From contig NZ_LQOX01000129.1 of the NCBI RefSeq assembly GCF_002102175.1, forward strand, positions 1 to 64,000: DNA of 64,000 bases, written 5' to 3'. Positions 7,632 through 16,012 of this stretch are shown piece by piece; within the stretch, counting starts at the first letter, position 1, and each line of letters starts with the position of its first letter. A model generated the notes under the pieces. It made no database searches and had not been told where the DNA came from. It saw only the letters and a list, made by a program, of their open reading frames with translations. Both the position numbers and the translations under genes were made by a program. The DNA is from Mycobacterium gastri (GTDB lineage Bacteria > Actinomycetota > Actinomycetes > Mycobacteriales > Mycobacteriaceae).

Positions 7632-9305
7632 CTACTCGACCTCCATGTCGCGCAGTTCACGCTTGAGGATCTTGCCGGTGGGATTGCGCGGCAGCTCGTC
7701 GAGGAAGATCACCTCCCGCGGCACCTTGTACCGCGCAAGGTGGTCGCGCACATAGTGTTTGACGGTGTCCTCGTCGAGGTCGGCGTCGGGCTTCTTCACC
7801 ACGAATGCGCGCAGCCGGGCGCCCCACTCCTTGTCGTCGACACCGATCGCGGTGGCCTCCACCACGTCGGGATGCCCGCTGATCAGATCCTCCACTTCGG
7901 CCGGGAACACGTTTTCGCCACCGGAGACGATCATCTCGTCGTCGCGCCCGCTGACGTAGAGCAGTCCGTGCTCGTCGAAATAGCCGACGTCACCCGAGGA
8001 CATCAGGCCGTCGATGATCTGTTTGCCGCCGCCACCGGTGTAACCCGCGAACGGGAAGGTGGTGCCTACGAAGATCCGCCCCACCTCGCCTTGGGGCAGC
8101 TCGTTGCCGTTCTCGTCGAGGATCTTGACCTTGACGCCCTTGACTATTGGTCCCACCGTCGCGGGGTTGCGCTCCAGGTCCTTGGGTCCGGCGATGGTGG
8201 CGAACGAGACCTCGGTGGATCCGTACATGTTGTAGATGACCGGCCCGAGGTCCTTGAGCGCGCGCGAAGCCAACTCGGCGCCCAATTGCGATCCGGACAC
8301 GAACACGATCTTCAGGCTGGACAGATCGGGCTTCTTGTCCATCTTTTCGATCGCATCGAGAATCCGGGACAGCATCACCGGCACCACGACCATGGCGGTC
8401 ACCTTGTGCTTCTCGATGTCTTCCAGCACCAGCGGCGGCTTGAACTTCCGTCGCAGCACCAGTGTCGACCCCAGGAACATCGCGATGGTGGCGTGCAGAT
8501 AACCCAGCGCGTGGAACATCGGCGCCGGCAGCGACGTCACCTCGTTGGCCTTGAAGGGGACGTGCGACAGGATGCCGCCGACAGGCGCCAGCGTCGGCGG
8601 GGTGCTGCGGTTGGCGCCCTTCGGGGTGCCGGTGGTTCCGCTGGTCAAGATGATGATCGACGCGTGCTTGCCGGCCTTGGGGGCGGGCGCGGTGCTGCTG
8701 CGCGCGATCAGGTCGACCAGGGTCTCGTCGGTGCTGCCCGACGGCTGGTCGGAGTCGGGGTTGGTACCTAGGGCCCGGAGCTTGCCCAGCGGCGGCTCGG
8801 CCTTGCTGACTGCCTTGGTGTACTCGTCGTCGTAGATGATCAGCTTGGCGCCTTCGCGCTCGGAGACCTCTTTGATCTGCGGGCCGGAGAACTCGCTGTT
8901 GAGCAAGATGATGCGGGCGCCCACCCGGGCGGCGCCGTAGTTGGCGATGAGGAACCAGCGGTGGTTGCGCGCCAGGATGGCCACCCCGTCACCGGCCCGC
9001 ACCCCCTTGGCATGCAGGGCGTTGGCCACGGCGTGGGCGGCCTCATCGAGTTGCTTGTAGGTGAATTCGCCGTCTTCGTCGATACAGGCTGCCCGGTCCG
9101 GGTGGCGTCGGGCGTTCAGCGACGGCAGCATGCCGAATTCGCCCCACTTCACGATTTCGTTGGCCATCGCGGCATAGTTCAGCGGCGACTCCAACCGGAA
9201 CGCGCCCGATTCGACGATCTTGCGCACGTAGTGCAGTTCGGAGGTACCGCGGTCGACGTATTGCTGGATCTTTCCGAGCCCGGGCAAGTCACTGAGGTTA
9301 GGCAT
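7632..9305 (-). CDS. fadD2: Fatty-acid-CoA ligase FadD2
   Basis: A 557-residue ANL-superfamily acyl-CoA synthetase that activates a fatty acid through an acyl-adenylate. The phosphate loop TSGTTGTPKG is at residues 221-230. Further motifs are YGSTEVSFA, the hinge region SGDVGYFDEHG and VSGRDDEMIVSGGENV, and the C-terminal catalytic lysine Lys545 in NPTGK. ATG 9305 is taken as the start because the open frame before it belongs to the divergent promoter region. It converges with fadE6 and diverges from the LigD-type polymerase gene by 67 bases. It is equivalent to Rv0270. Confidence 0.93.
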   Translation of the reverse strand: MPNLSDLPGLGKIQQYVDRGTSELHYVRKIVESGAFRLESPLNYAAMANEIVKWGEFGMLPSLNARRHPDRAACIDEDGEFTYKQLDEAAHAVANALHAKGVRAGDGVAILARNHRWFLIANYGAARVGARIILLNSEFSGPQIKEVSEREGAKLIIYDDEYTKAVSKAEPPLGKLRALGTNPDSDQPSGSTDETLVDLIARSSTAPAPKAGKHASIIILTSGTTGTPKGANRSTPPTLAPVGGILSHVPFKANEVTSLPAPMFHALGYLHATIAMFLGSTLVLRRKFKPPLVLEDIEKHKVTAMVVVPVMLSRILDAIEKMDKKPDLSSLKIVFVSGSQLGAELASRALKDLGPVIYNMYGSTEVSFATIAGPKDLERNPATVGPIVKGVKVKILDENGNELPQGEVGRIFVGTTFPFAGYTGGGGKQIIDGLMSSGDVGYFDEHGLLYVSGRDDEMIVSGGENVFPAEVEDLISGHPDVVEATAIGVDDKEWGARLRAFVVKKPDADLDEDTVKHYVRDHLARYKVPREVIFLDELPRNPTGKILKRELRDMEVE

Positions 9306-9326
9306 AGCCTCACAATATGTGACGGG

Positions 9327-9341
9327 GGTCGCAAAGCGACC
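9327..9341. promoter_or_regulatory. Candidate operator between fadD2 and the polymerase gene
   Basis: A perfect inverted repeat GGTCGC-AAA-GCGACC lies in the 67-base divergent gap. A second short palindrome, ATTCCGGAAT, is at 9349-9358. Either could be a regulator site; no binding protein is identified. Confidence 0.35.
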
Positions 9342-9372
9342 AGAAGGTATTCCGGAATTAGCATGGACTCCC

Positions 9373-10626
9373 ATGACCGGTCCGGCATCACTGGACGTCG
9401 CCGGACACCGCGTCACCATCAGCCATCCGGACCGGGTGGTGTTTCCCGGCCGGGACGGCCGATCCGGACACACCAAGCTCGACCTGGTGCGTTACTACCT
9501 CTCGGTGGCCGATGGCGCGCTGCGCGGCGTGGCCGGCCGGCCGATGATCCTGAAACGCTTCGTCAAGGGCGTCTCCGAAGAAGCGGTATTCCAGAAGCGC
9601 GCACCCGCCAACCGCCCGGCCTGGGTCGACGTCGCCGAACTGCGCTACGCGTCGGGCACGTCCGCCAAGGAAGCCGTCATCCATGACGCGGCGGGGCTGG
9701 CGTGGGTGGTCAACATGGGTTGCGTCGACCTCAATCCGCATCCGGTGCTAGCCGGCGACCTCGACCATCCCGACGAGCTGCGGATCGACCTGGACCCGAT
9801 GCCGGGCGTCGAGTGGCGGATCATCCTCGACGTCGCCCTGGTGGTGCGTGAGGTGCTCGAGGATCACGGCCTAACCGGCTGGCCCAAGACGTCCGGGTCG
9901 CGCGGCTTCCATGTGTATGCGCGCATCGCGCGGCGCTGGCCATTCTCGAAGGTCCGGCTGGCTGCCCAGACCGTTGCGCGCGAAGTCGAGCGGCACGTGC
10001 CCGACGCCGCAACCAGCCGCTGGTGGAAGGAAGAACGCGAGGGCGTGTTCGTCGACTTCAACCAGAACGCCAAGGACCGCACGGTCGCGTCGGCTTACTC
10101 GGTGCGGGCCACGCCCGACGCCCGGGTATCGACCCCGCTGCGCTGGGACGAGGTGCCCGACTGCGATGCGGCGGACTTCACCCTGCGTACCGTTCCGGAC
10201 CGGTTCGCCGAGCTGGGTGACCCGTGGGCGGGGATGGACGACGCCGTGGGCGATCTGGACCGGCTGCTCATGCTCGCCGAGGAATTGGGGCCGCCGGAAA
10301 AGGCGCCCAAAGGTGCCGGCACCCGCGCCGGCGGCCGCCGCCGGTCCTCGAAGCCGCTCATCGAGGTCGCCCGCACCAAGACCAGGGGCGAGGCGATGGC
10401 CGCATTGGACACCTGGCGCCACCGCCACCCCGCCGCAGCCGGCCGGCTGCAGCCCGCCGACGTGCTGGTCGACGGGATGCGCGGGCCCAGTTCCATCTGG
10501 TACCGCATCCGGATCAACCTGCAGCACGTGCCGGCCGACCAGCGGCCCGCGCAGGAGGAGCTGATCGCCGACTACAGCCCCTGGCCGGACTATCCGCCCA
10601 AGCCGAAACCCATGCCGGACACCTGA
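9373..10626 (+). CDS. LigD-type (archaeo-eukaryotic primase fold) DNA polymerase
   Basis: A 417-residue stand-alone polymerase of the LigD PolDom family, as found beside the Ku/LigD end-joining system. Catalytic acidic residues Asp139 and Asp141 lie in RIDLDP, followed by the conserved KTSGSRGFHVY (nucleotide/phosphate binding), a downstream VFVDFNQNAKDRTVASAYSVR segment and PLRWDEV. After about residue 300 there is a Lys/Arg/Gly-rich linker and a C-terminal extension absent from minimal PolDom proteins. There is no ligase or nuclease domain. ATG 9373 is chosen as it is just before the domain. It is equivalent in place to Rv0269c. It probably fills gaps or primes during DNA repair. Confidence 0.88.
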   Translation: MTGPASLDVAGHRVTISHPDRVVFPGRDGRSGHTKLDLVRYYLSVADGALRGVAGRPMILKRFVKGVSEEAVFQKRAPANRPAWVDVAELRYASGTSAKEAVIHDAAGLAWVVNMGCVDLNPHPVLAGDLDHPDELRIDLDPMPGVEWRIILDVALVVREVLEDHGLTGWPKTSGSRGFHVYARIARRWPFSKVRLAAQTVAREVERHVPDAATSRWWKEEREGVFVDFNQNAKDRTVASAYSVRATPDARVSTPLRWDEVPDCDAADFTLRTVPDRFAELGDPWAGMDDAVGDLDRLLMLAEELGPPEKAPKGAGTRAGGRRRSSKPLIEVARTKTRGEAMAALDTWRHRHPAAAGRLQPADVLVDGMRGPSSIWYRIRINLQHVPADQRPAQEELIADYSPWPDYPPKPKPMPDT

Positions 10627-10880
10627 TCACACCCGACTCGTCGCGGCTCCCCTGCGCAGGTAGCGGTACCACGTCACGATCAGCAGGCCAGGAAGGAGAC
10701 CACGTCGCAGCGCAGCGCCGGTTCGATGCTGCCGAACTGCGCCTTGGACCACGCGTACGCCAACGGCTGGCAGACATCACAACGGTTTTGCGATGCCGGT
10801 CAGAAAAATGCGGCGACAGCGGGGACGCACAAGGCATTGCGCGGCGGTGAGCCGACTCGGGCACGCGATAGTCTCACGCG
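10627..10880 (-). other. 254-base gap; possible remnant of a narU-type transporter C-terminus
   Basis: No intact gene is seen. On the minus strand a frame that stops at 10627-10629 ends in a membrane-like stretch (GLLIVTWYRYLRRGAA), and upstream codons are broken by stops. In M. tuberculosis, narU lies at this place and in this direction, so the piece may be its 3' end. The identification is weak. The rest holds the promoter of the lipoprotein gene. Confidence 0.3.
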
Positions 10881-11873
10881 GTGCAACAGGGATGGAGTCG
10901 GCGCGGATTCCTGCAGGTCGCTGGAGCAACAGGGCTCGTTGCCGCGGGGGTTTCGGGGTGCTCGTCACGCGAGCCCAAACCGGGCACTCCCGGCGGTGAG
11001 GCGGTGACCATCACGCACCTATTCGGCAAGACCGTCGTCAAAGAGCCACCCAAGCGCGTGGTCAGTGCGGGCTTCACCGAACAGGACGACTTACTGGCCG
11101 TGGGTGTGGTGCCGATCGCGGTGACCAACTGGTTCGGCGACCAACCGTTCGCCGTATGGCCGTGGGCCCAACCCAAGCTCGGAGCGGCGCAGCCGGTGGT
11201 GCTGAACCTGGACAACGGAATTGCGGTCGATCAGATTGCGGGGCTGAAGCCCGACCTGATCGTGGCCATCAACGCCGGTGTCGACGCCGTCACCTATCAG
11301 AAGCTGTCGGCGATCGCCCCGACCATCCCGCAGTCCGACGGCGACGCGTTCTTCGAGCCGTGGAAGGACCAGGCGACCACCATCGGCCAGGCGGTTTTCC
11401 AAGCCGAGCAGATGAAGTCGCTGATCGACGACGTCGACCGCAGGTTCGCCGAGGTCGCCCAGAGGAATCCGCAATGGAAGGGCAAGAAGGCACTGCTGCT
11501 GCAGGGCAGGCTGCGGCAGGGCAACGTGATCGCCACCATGGCCGGCTGGCGGACCGACTTCCTCAACCAGATGGGTCTGGTCGTCTCCGACGCCATCAAG
11601 CCCTACGCCGCCGACCACGTCGCGGTCATCCCTCCCGAGCACATCAAAGAGGTGCTCGATTCCGCCGATGTGCTGATCTGGTCCACCGAAAGCCCGGAGG
11701 AGCGGCAGGCGTTGCTGACCGACCCCGCGATAGCGGCTTCCGGGGCGACTGCCCAGAAGCGCCACATCTTCACCACCAAAGACCTCGCTGGAGCGATCGC
11801 GTTCGCATCGCCGCTGAGTTATCCTTTGGTGGCCGATCAGCTGCCCCCGCAGATCGGCGCAATCCTGGGCTGA
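10881..11873 (+). CDS. FecB-like siderophore/iron-binding Tat lipoprotein
   Basis: A 330-residue periplasmic binding protein of the FecB/FhuD class. The N-terminus carries a twin-arginine signal SRRGFLQVAGATG and a lipobox VSGC with the modified Cys27, so it should be exported folded by Tat and anchored to the membrane. The mature part has the two-lobe helical fold with DQIAGLKPDLIVA and TIPQSDG segments typical of class III binding proteins. It would deliver an iron chelate or a related ligand to an ABC importer; no permease is adjacent. The start is GTG 10881. It is equivalent in place to Rv0265c. Confidence 0.87.
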   Translation: MQQGWSRRGFLQVAGATGLVAAGVSGCSSREPKPGTPGGEAVTITHLFGKTVVKEPPKRVVSAGFTEQDDLLAVGVVPIAVTNWFGDQPFAVWPWAQPKLGAAQPVVLNLDNGIAVDQIAGLKPDLIVAINAGVDAVTYQKLSAIAPTIPQSDGDAFFEPWKDQATTIGQAVFQAEQMKSLIDDVDRRFAEVAQRNPQWKGKKALLLQGRLRQGNVIATMAGWRTDFLNQMGLVVSDAIKPYAADHVAVIPPEHIKEVLDSADVLIWSTESPEERQALLTDPAIAASGATAQKRHIFTTKDLAGAIAFASPLSYPLVADQLPPQIGAILG

Positions 11874-11986
11874 ATTCCCGGTTCGCAACGCCGCCGACCG
11901 CATCCGCATGAGCGTTTGCTAAGGCACCTCTGGCAGTGCTCCAAGATCCCTCGCCCGAGCGCCGAGAACGGGGCTACCGTCGAAAG

Positions 11987-12649
11987 ATGAGTGTGACGAA
12001 CCTCCCCAGCGAACCCTCAACCGACACGGTGACGCGCACCGTTCTGGACTACGGCGACCAGGCGCTGATGTTGCAATGTGACAGTACCGCTGAGGTTTTG
12101 GTGTGGACCGATGCACTGCGCGGGGCGGCCCTGCCGGGAGTGGTCGACATCGTTCCGGCGTTGCGGACGGTGTTGGTCAAACTGGCCGCACCCCGCTTCC
12201 AAGGGGTTACCCGCCAGCGGCTGCGGCGGTTGCCGGTCGGTGATCCGGCGGCACCGCCGGATCACCGGGGCAATCACCCCGTCATCGACGTCGTCTACGA
12301 CGGCCCGGACCTGGCCGAGGTCGCCGGGCACACCGGCCTGACCGCCGCACAGATCATCAATGCCCACACCGCAAGCCCGTGGCGGGTGGGATTCAACGGG
12401 TTCTCGCCCGGTTTCGCCTATCTCACCGGCGGCGACCCCAGGCTGCGGGTGCCTCGCAAGTCCGAACCGCGAACCGTGGTGCCGGCCGGATCAGTCGCTC
12501 TCGCAGGCGAGTTCAGCGCGATATACCCTCGCCAGTCGCCGGGCGGGTGGCAGATCATCGGCCACACCGAAGCCGTCTTGTGGGACGTCACCAGACCCAA
12601 CCCCGCGCTGCTCGCGCAGGGCATGTGGCTGCGGTTCCGGGCCGCGTAG
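11987..12649 (+). CDS. pxpB: 5-oxoprolinase subunit PxpB (KipI-like)
   Basis: A 220-residue protein of the KipI/allophanate hydrolase subunit 1 family. The signature GFSPGFAYLTG followed by LRVPRKSEPRTVVPAGSVALAG is clear, as is the GGWQIIGHT motif. With PxpC (gene at 12665) and PxpA it forms an ATP-dependent enzyme that opens 5-oxoproline to glutamate. ATG 11987 is chosen because the domain begins soon after. The pxpC gene starts 15 bases downstream, so they form an operon. The large alternative 5-oxoprolinase oplA, which lies next door in M. tuberculosis, is missing here. Confidence 0.88.
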   Translation: MSVTNLPSEPSTDTVTRTVLDYGDQALMLQCDSTAEVLVWTDALRGAALPGVVDIVPALRTVLVKLAAPRFQGVTRQRLRRLPVGDPAAPPDHRGNHPVIDVVYDGPDLAEVAGHTGLTAAQIINAHTASPWRVGFNGFSPGFAYLTGGDPRLRVPRKSEPRTVVPAGSVALAGEFSAIYPRQSPGGWQIIGHTEAVLWDVTRPNPALLAQGMWLRFRAA

Positions 12650-12664
12650 CAAGGAGCAGCTGCC

Positions 12665-13543
12665 ATGGCGATCCTGGAAGTTCTGCGCACCGGCCCGCTG
12701 GCCATCGTCGAGGATCTCGGCCGGGCCGGCCTCGCCCATCTCGGTGTCGGCCGCTCCGGAGCCGCCGACCGCCGCTCCCACACCCTGGCCAACCGGCTGG
12801 TCGCCAACCCCGACGATCGGGCCACCGTCGAGGTCACGTTCGGCGGGTTCTCGGCGCGGGTTCGCGGCGGCGACGTGGACATCGCCGTGACGGGGGCCGA
12901 CACCGATCCGACTGTCAACGGAACCATGTTCGGCACCAACAGCATTCACCACGTCCGTGATGGCGAGGTGATTTCGCTGGGCACGCCGCGCGCCGGGCTT
13001 CGGACATATCTGGCGGTGCGCGGTGGCATCTGCGTCACCCCCGTGCTGGGTTCACGGAGCTACGACGTGATGTCGGCGATCGGCCCCGCGCCGCTGCAAG
13101 CCGGCGACCTGCTGCCGGTCGGCGAGCACACCGCGGACTATCCCGAACTCGACCAGGCCCCGGTGGCCGCCTTCACCGGCGCCACGGTCGAACTGCTGGC
13201 GATACCGGGTCCGCGTGACGACTGGTTGGTCGATCCCGACGCTCTGGTCCACACCGACTGGGTGGTCTCCGACCACAGCGACCGGGTCGGGACGCGGCTG
13301 GTCGGGCGTCCGCTGCTGCACCGCGACCCGGACCGGCAGCTGCCCAGTGAGGGCACCACCCGCGGTGCGATCCAGGTGCCGCCCAACGGATTGCCGGTCA
13401 TCCTGGGTCCCGATCACCCGCTTACCGGCGGCTACCCGGTGGTGGGCGTGGTGATCGACGAGGACATCGACAAGGTCGCCCAGGTGCGGCCGGGCCAGCA
13501 CGCGCGGCTGCAATGGGCGAGGCCCCGCACGCAGGTCCGTTAG
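12665..13543 (+). CDS. pxpC: 5-oxoprolinase subunit PxpC (biotin-dependent carboxyltransferase-like)
   Basis: A 292-residue member of the allophanate hydrolase subunit 2 / KipA family. It shows the opening VEDLGRAGLAHLGVGRSGAAD, the middle YLAVRGGI and the closing GYPVVGVVIDEDIDKVAQ-type segments. It partners PxpB. It starts at ATG 12665 with AGGAGC upstream. The gene is followed at once by the aac(2') gene, which starts within ten bases of its stop. Confidence 0.88.
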   Translation: MAILEVLRTGPLAIVEDLGRAGLAHLGVGRSGAADRRSHTLANRLVANPDDRATVEVTFGGFSARVRGGDVDIAVTGADTDPTVNGTMFGTNSIHHVRDGEVISLGTPRAGLRTYLAVRGGICVTPVLGSRSYDVMSAIGPAPLQAGDLLPVGEHTADYPELDQAPVAAFTGATVELLAIPGPRDDWLVDPDALVHTDWVVSDHSDRVGTRLVGRPLLHRDPDRQLPSEGTTRGAIQVPPNGLPVILGPDHPLTGGYPVVGVVIDEDIDKVAQVRPGQHARLQWARPRTQVR

Positions 13544-13550
13544 CTTGCCC

Positions 13551-14096
13551 GTGCACGCCCAGGTCCACACCGCACGCTTGGTGCACACCTCCGATCTGGA
13601 CGGCGAGACACGCCAGCACATCCATCAGATGGTGACCGACGCCTTCGCCGGCGACTTCACCGAAAACGACTGGGAACACGCCCTGGGCGGGATGCATGCC
13701 CTGATCTGGCACCACGGCGCGATCATCGCGCATGCCGCAGTGGTGCAGCGGCGGCTGATATACCAGGGCACCGCGTTACGCTGCGGTTACATCGAAGGCG
13801 TTGCGGTACGCGAAGATTGGCGCGGCCAGGGACTGGTGCGGGCACTGTTGGACGCCGGGGAACAGGTGATTCGTGGCGCCTATCAACTCGGCGCGCTCAG
13901 CTCCTCGGCACGAGCCCGCAGGCTGTACGCGTCGCGGGGCTGGTTGCCTTGGCGAGGCCCGACGTCGGTGCTGGCGCCCACCGGCCCGGTGCGCACTCCC
14001 GACGACGACGGCACCGTGTTCGTCCTGCCGGTCGAGGTCGCTCTGGACACATCGGCGGGACTGATGTGCGATTGGCGCGCGGGCGACGTCTGGTAA
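13551..14096 (+). CDS. aac: Aminoglycoside 2'-N-acetyltransferase, AAC(2')-I type
   Basis: A GNAT acetyltransferase of 181 residues, the same length as the M. tuberculosis AAC(2')-Ic protein and very close to it (for example VQRRLIYQG, YIEGVAVREDW, SSSARARRLYASRGWLPW). It transfers acetyl from acetyl-CoA to the 2' amine of aminoglycosides; the natural role in mycobacteria is debated and may concern cell-wall or thiol metabolism. The acetyl-CoA loop is EDWRGQGLV. GTG 13551 gives the family length; TTG 13545 is possible. It is a chromosomal, vertically inherited gene here and sits in the pxpBC operon. Confidence 0.9.
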   Translation: MHAQVHTARLVHTSDLDGETRQHIHQMVTDAFAGDFTENDWEHALGGMHALIWHHGAIIAHAAVVQRRLIYQGTALRCGYIEGVAVREDWRGQGLVRALLDAGEQVIRGAYQLGALSSSARARRLYASRGWLPWRGPTSVLAPTGPVRTPDDDGTVFVLPVEVALDTSAGLMCDWRAGDVW

Positions 14097-14442
14097 TCGA
14101 TTCCGCAATTTCGTTGGGCGCCAAGCACTTCTGCTCAAACACATGGTGAAGGGCGGTGATTCGCAGCACATTCGATGCGCGACTCGCAGCGCCTGCCAGA
14201 TAACCGGGATTCAACTCTCAGGCGATATAGACCGAACCAGGTTGACTCACTTCCATATTCGATGTGAGCATCGAAAGGATTGCGACACATGCCTGGTGAC
14301 AGCGGGCTGTCTACTTCCCGCCGACAGTCGAAATGCGTTGCGGTGGGATCGCTCGACGGGACCTGAGTTGGGCGCCGTTAAGGGTGCTGTGCTCGTGACG
14401 TCTGTTCGGGACAGAACACCGTGCACGAAAGGTGAAAACCGT
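14097..14442. other. Intergenic region before the narK remnant
   Basis: No coding signal is seen. The stretch is less GC-rich than its surroundings and carries a hairpin/operator-like repeat at 14258-14275. It is probably the old regulatory region of narK. Confidence 0.5.
14258..14275. promoter_or_regulatory. Inverted repeat upstream of narK remnant
   Basis: TTCGATG-TGAG-CATCGAA is a perfect 7-base inverted repeat 167 bases before the remnant's ATG. It may be a surviving site for the nitrate regulator (the nnaR product is encoded next door) or another factor. Confidence 0.35.
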
Positions 14443-14766
14443 ATGGGCCGCAACCATCGCATCCCGGACTGGAATCCCGGAAGACCTCGCGGCCTGGGAA
14501 GCCGGTAACAACAAGATCGCACGGACGCAACTTGCTGTGCACGATGGCCGGCGACCATGTGGCCTTCTCGATGTGGTCGGTGATGGTGTTGTTCATGCCG
14601 GCGTCGGTCTACGGGTTTTCCGCCGGCGACAAGCTGCTGCTCGGCGCGGTCGCCGCGCTGGTCGGCGGCGGCCGCAACATCCCGCAGCTCGATCCTGTTC
14701 GACCGCGACACCTGGGTGATTTCCCTGCTCTACGTCTGTACGTTCGGCTCCTCCACGGCGCGAAGG
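14443..14766 (+). pseudogene. narK3: Decayed narK-type nitrate/nitrite transporter
   Basis: Pieces of a NarK-family MFS transporter occur in order but in three frames. At 14443 an ATG with a good ribosome site begins MGRNHRIPDWNP. The next frame continues EDLAAWEAGNNKIAR. A third frame gives HVAFSMWSVMVLFMPASVYGFSAGDKLLLGA, the first membrane segments. Near 14696 another frame gives LFDRDTWVISLLYVCTFGS, a mid-protein motif in NarK, so an internal deletion has joined distant parts. The 3' half is missing. The place, between aac and nnaR, is that of narK3 in M. tuberculosis. It cannot make a working transporter. Confidence 0.75.
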
Positions 14767-14869
14767 CCCGACCCGAACTCGCCCGGGTGTGAGCACCGCC
14801 TCAGCCATGGCAATGCCCAGGCAATTGCCTGGTAACGCCGCCGAAATTTCCGAGGCTTAGACAGTTGAT

Positions 14870-16012
14870 ATGGCCCAGCGGAACTCTGAGCCACTGCGGG
14901 GCTACCGCATTGCAGTGACATCGGCTCGCCGCGCCGACGAGCTGTGCGCGCTGCTGCGCCGCCAGGGCGCCGAGGTATGCAGCGCCCAGGCGATCTGCAT
15001 GGTCGCTCTGCCCGACGACGACGAACTCCACCACATTACCCAGGCGTTGATTGCCGATCCGCCGGACATGCTGGTGGCGCACACCGGCATCGGCGTTCGG
15101 GGCTGGGTCGCCGCCGCCGAGGGGTGGGGGTTGGCCGGCCGGCTGATCGGGGCATTGTCTGCGGCCCGGATCATATCTCGCGGGCCGAAAGCCACCGGGG
15201 AGTTGCGCGCCGCCGGGCTACGCGAGGAGTGGTCCCCGGGGTCGGAGTCGTCGCTGGAGGTCCTGGACTACCTGCTGCGATCCGGCGTATCCGGGAAGCG
15301 GATCGCCGTCCAACTGCACGGCGCCGCCGACGGTTTGGATCCGTTCCCAGAGTTTGTCGGCGGGTTGCGCTCCGCGGGTGCCGAAGTGCTGCCCATCCGG
15401 GTATACCGCTGGAAGCCAACACGATTGGGCGGCGAATTCGACCAGTTGGTCGCCGGCATTGCCCGAAGACAATTTGACGCGGTCAGTTTCACCTCGGCAC
15501 CGGCCGCGGCGGCGGTACTGGAACGCGGCCGTCAGTTGGGTACCGAAGAGCAGCTATTGGCGGCGCTGCGCAACGATGTGCACGCGATGTGCGTGGGCCC
15601 GGTCACGTCGCGCCCGCTGACCCGAAACGGCGTCCCCACGTCGGCTCCGGAGCGAATGCGGTTGGGGGCCCTGGCCCGGCATATCGCCGAAGAATTACCA
15701 CGGCGCGGATCGTGCACCCTAAATGCCGCAGGGCACGTCGTCGATATCCGCGGGACCTGCGTGCTGGTCGACGATTCCATCAAGACGCTCTCGGCATCGG
15801 GAATGGCGATTCTGCGTGCATTGGCACGACGCCCCGGTGATGTCGTCGGGCGCGACGAACTACTCACCGTGCTACCCGGCAACGGCGACGACACCCGCGC
15901 TGTCGACACCGCCGTGCTGCGGCTGCGAACGGCACTGGGCGACAAGAACATCATTGCTACGGTGGTCAAACGCGGCTACCGGCTGGCCGTCGACACGCAG
16001 GACGACGGATGA
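14870..16012 (+). CDS. nnaR: NnaR: HemD-like domain fused to an OmpR-type winged helix
   Basis: A 380-residue protein. Residues about 8-265 form a uroporphyrinogen-III synthase-like fold (GYRIAVTSARRADELCALLRR-type start, later VSFTSAPAAAAVL). Residues about 285-375 are a winged-helix DNA-binding domain (TLSASGMAILRALARRPGDV, AVDTAVLRLRTALGD, VVKRGYRLA). This layout is that of NnaR, an orphan regulator needed for nitrate and nitrite assimilation genes in mycobacteria. The chelatase gene overlaps its stop by four bases (ATGA), and nirBD lies 1.3 kb away, which supports the role. It is equivalent to Rv0260c. Confidence 0.87.
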   Translation: MAQRNSEPLRGYRIAVTSARRADELCALLRRQGAEVCSAQAICMVALPDDDELHHITQALIADPPDMLVAHTGIGVRGWVAAAEGWGLAGRLIGALSAARIISRGPKATGELRAAGLREEWSPGSESSLEVLDYLLRSGVSGKRIAVQLHGAADGLDPFPEFVGGLRSAGAEVLPIRVYRWKPTRLGGEFDQLVAGIARRQFDAVSFTSAPAAAAVLERGRQLGTEEQLLAALRNDVHAMCVGPVTSRPLTRNGVPTSAPERMRLGALARHIAEELPRRGSCTLNAAGHVVDIRGTCVLVDDSIKTLSASGMAILRALARRPGDVVGRDELLTVLPGNGDDTRAVDTAVLRLRTALGDKNIIATVVKRGYRLAVDTQDDG

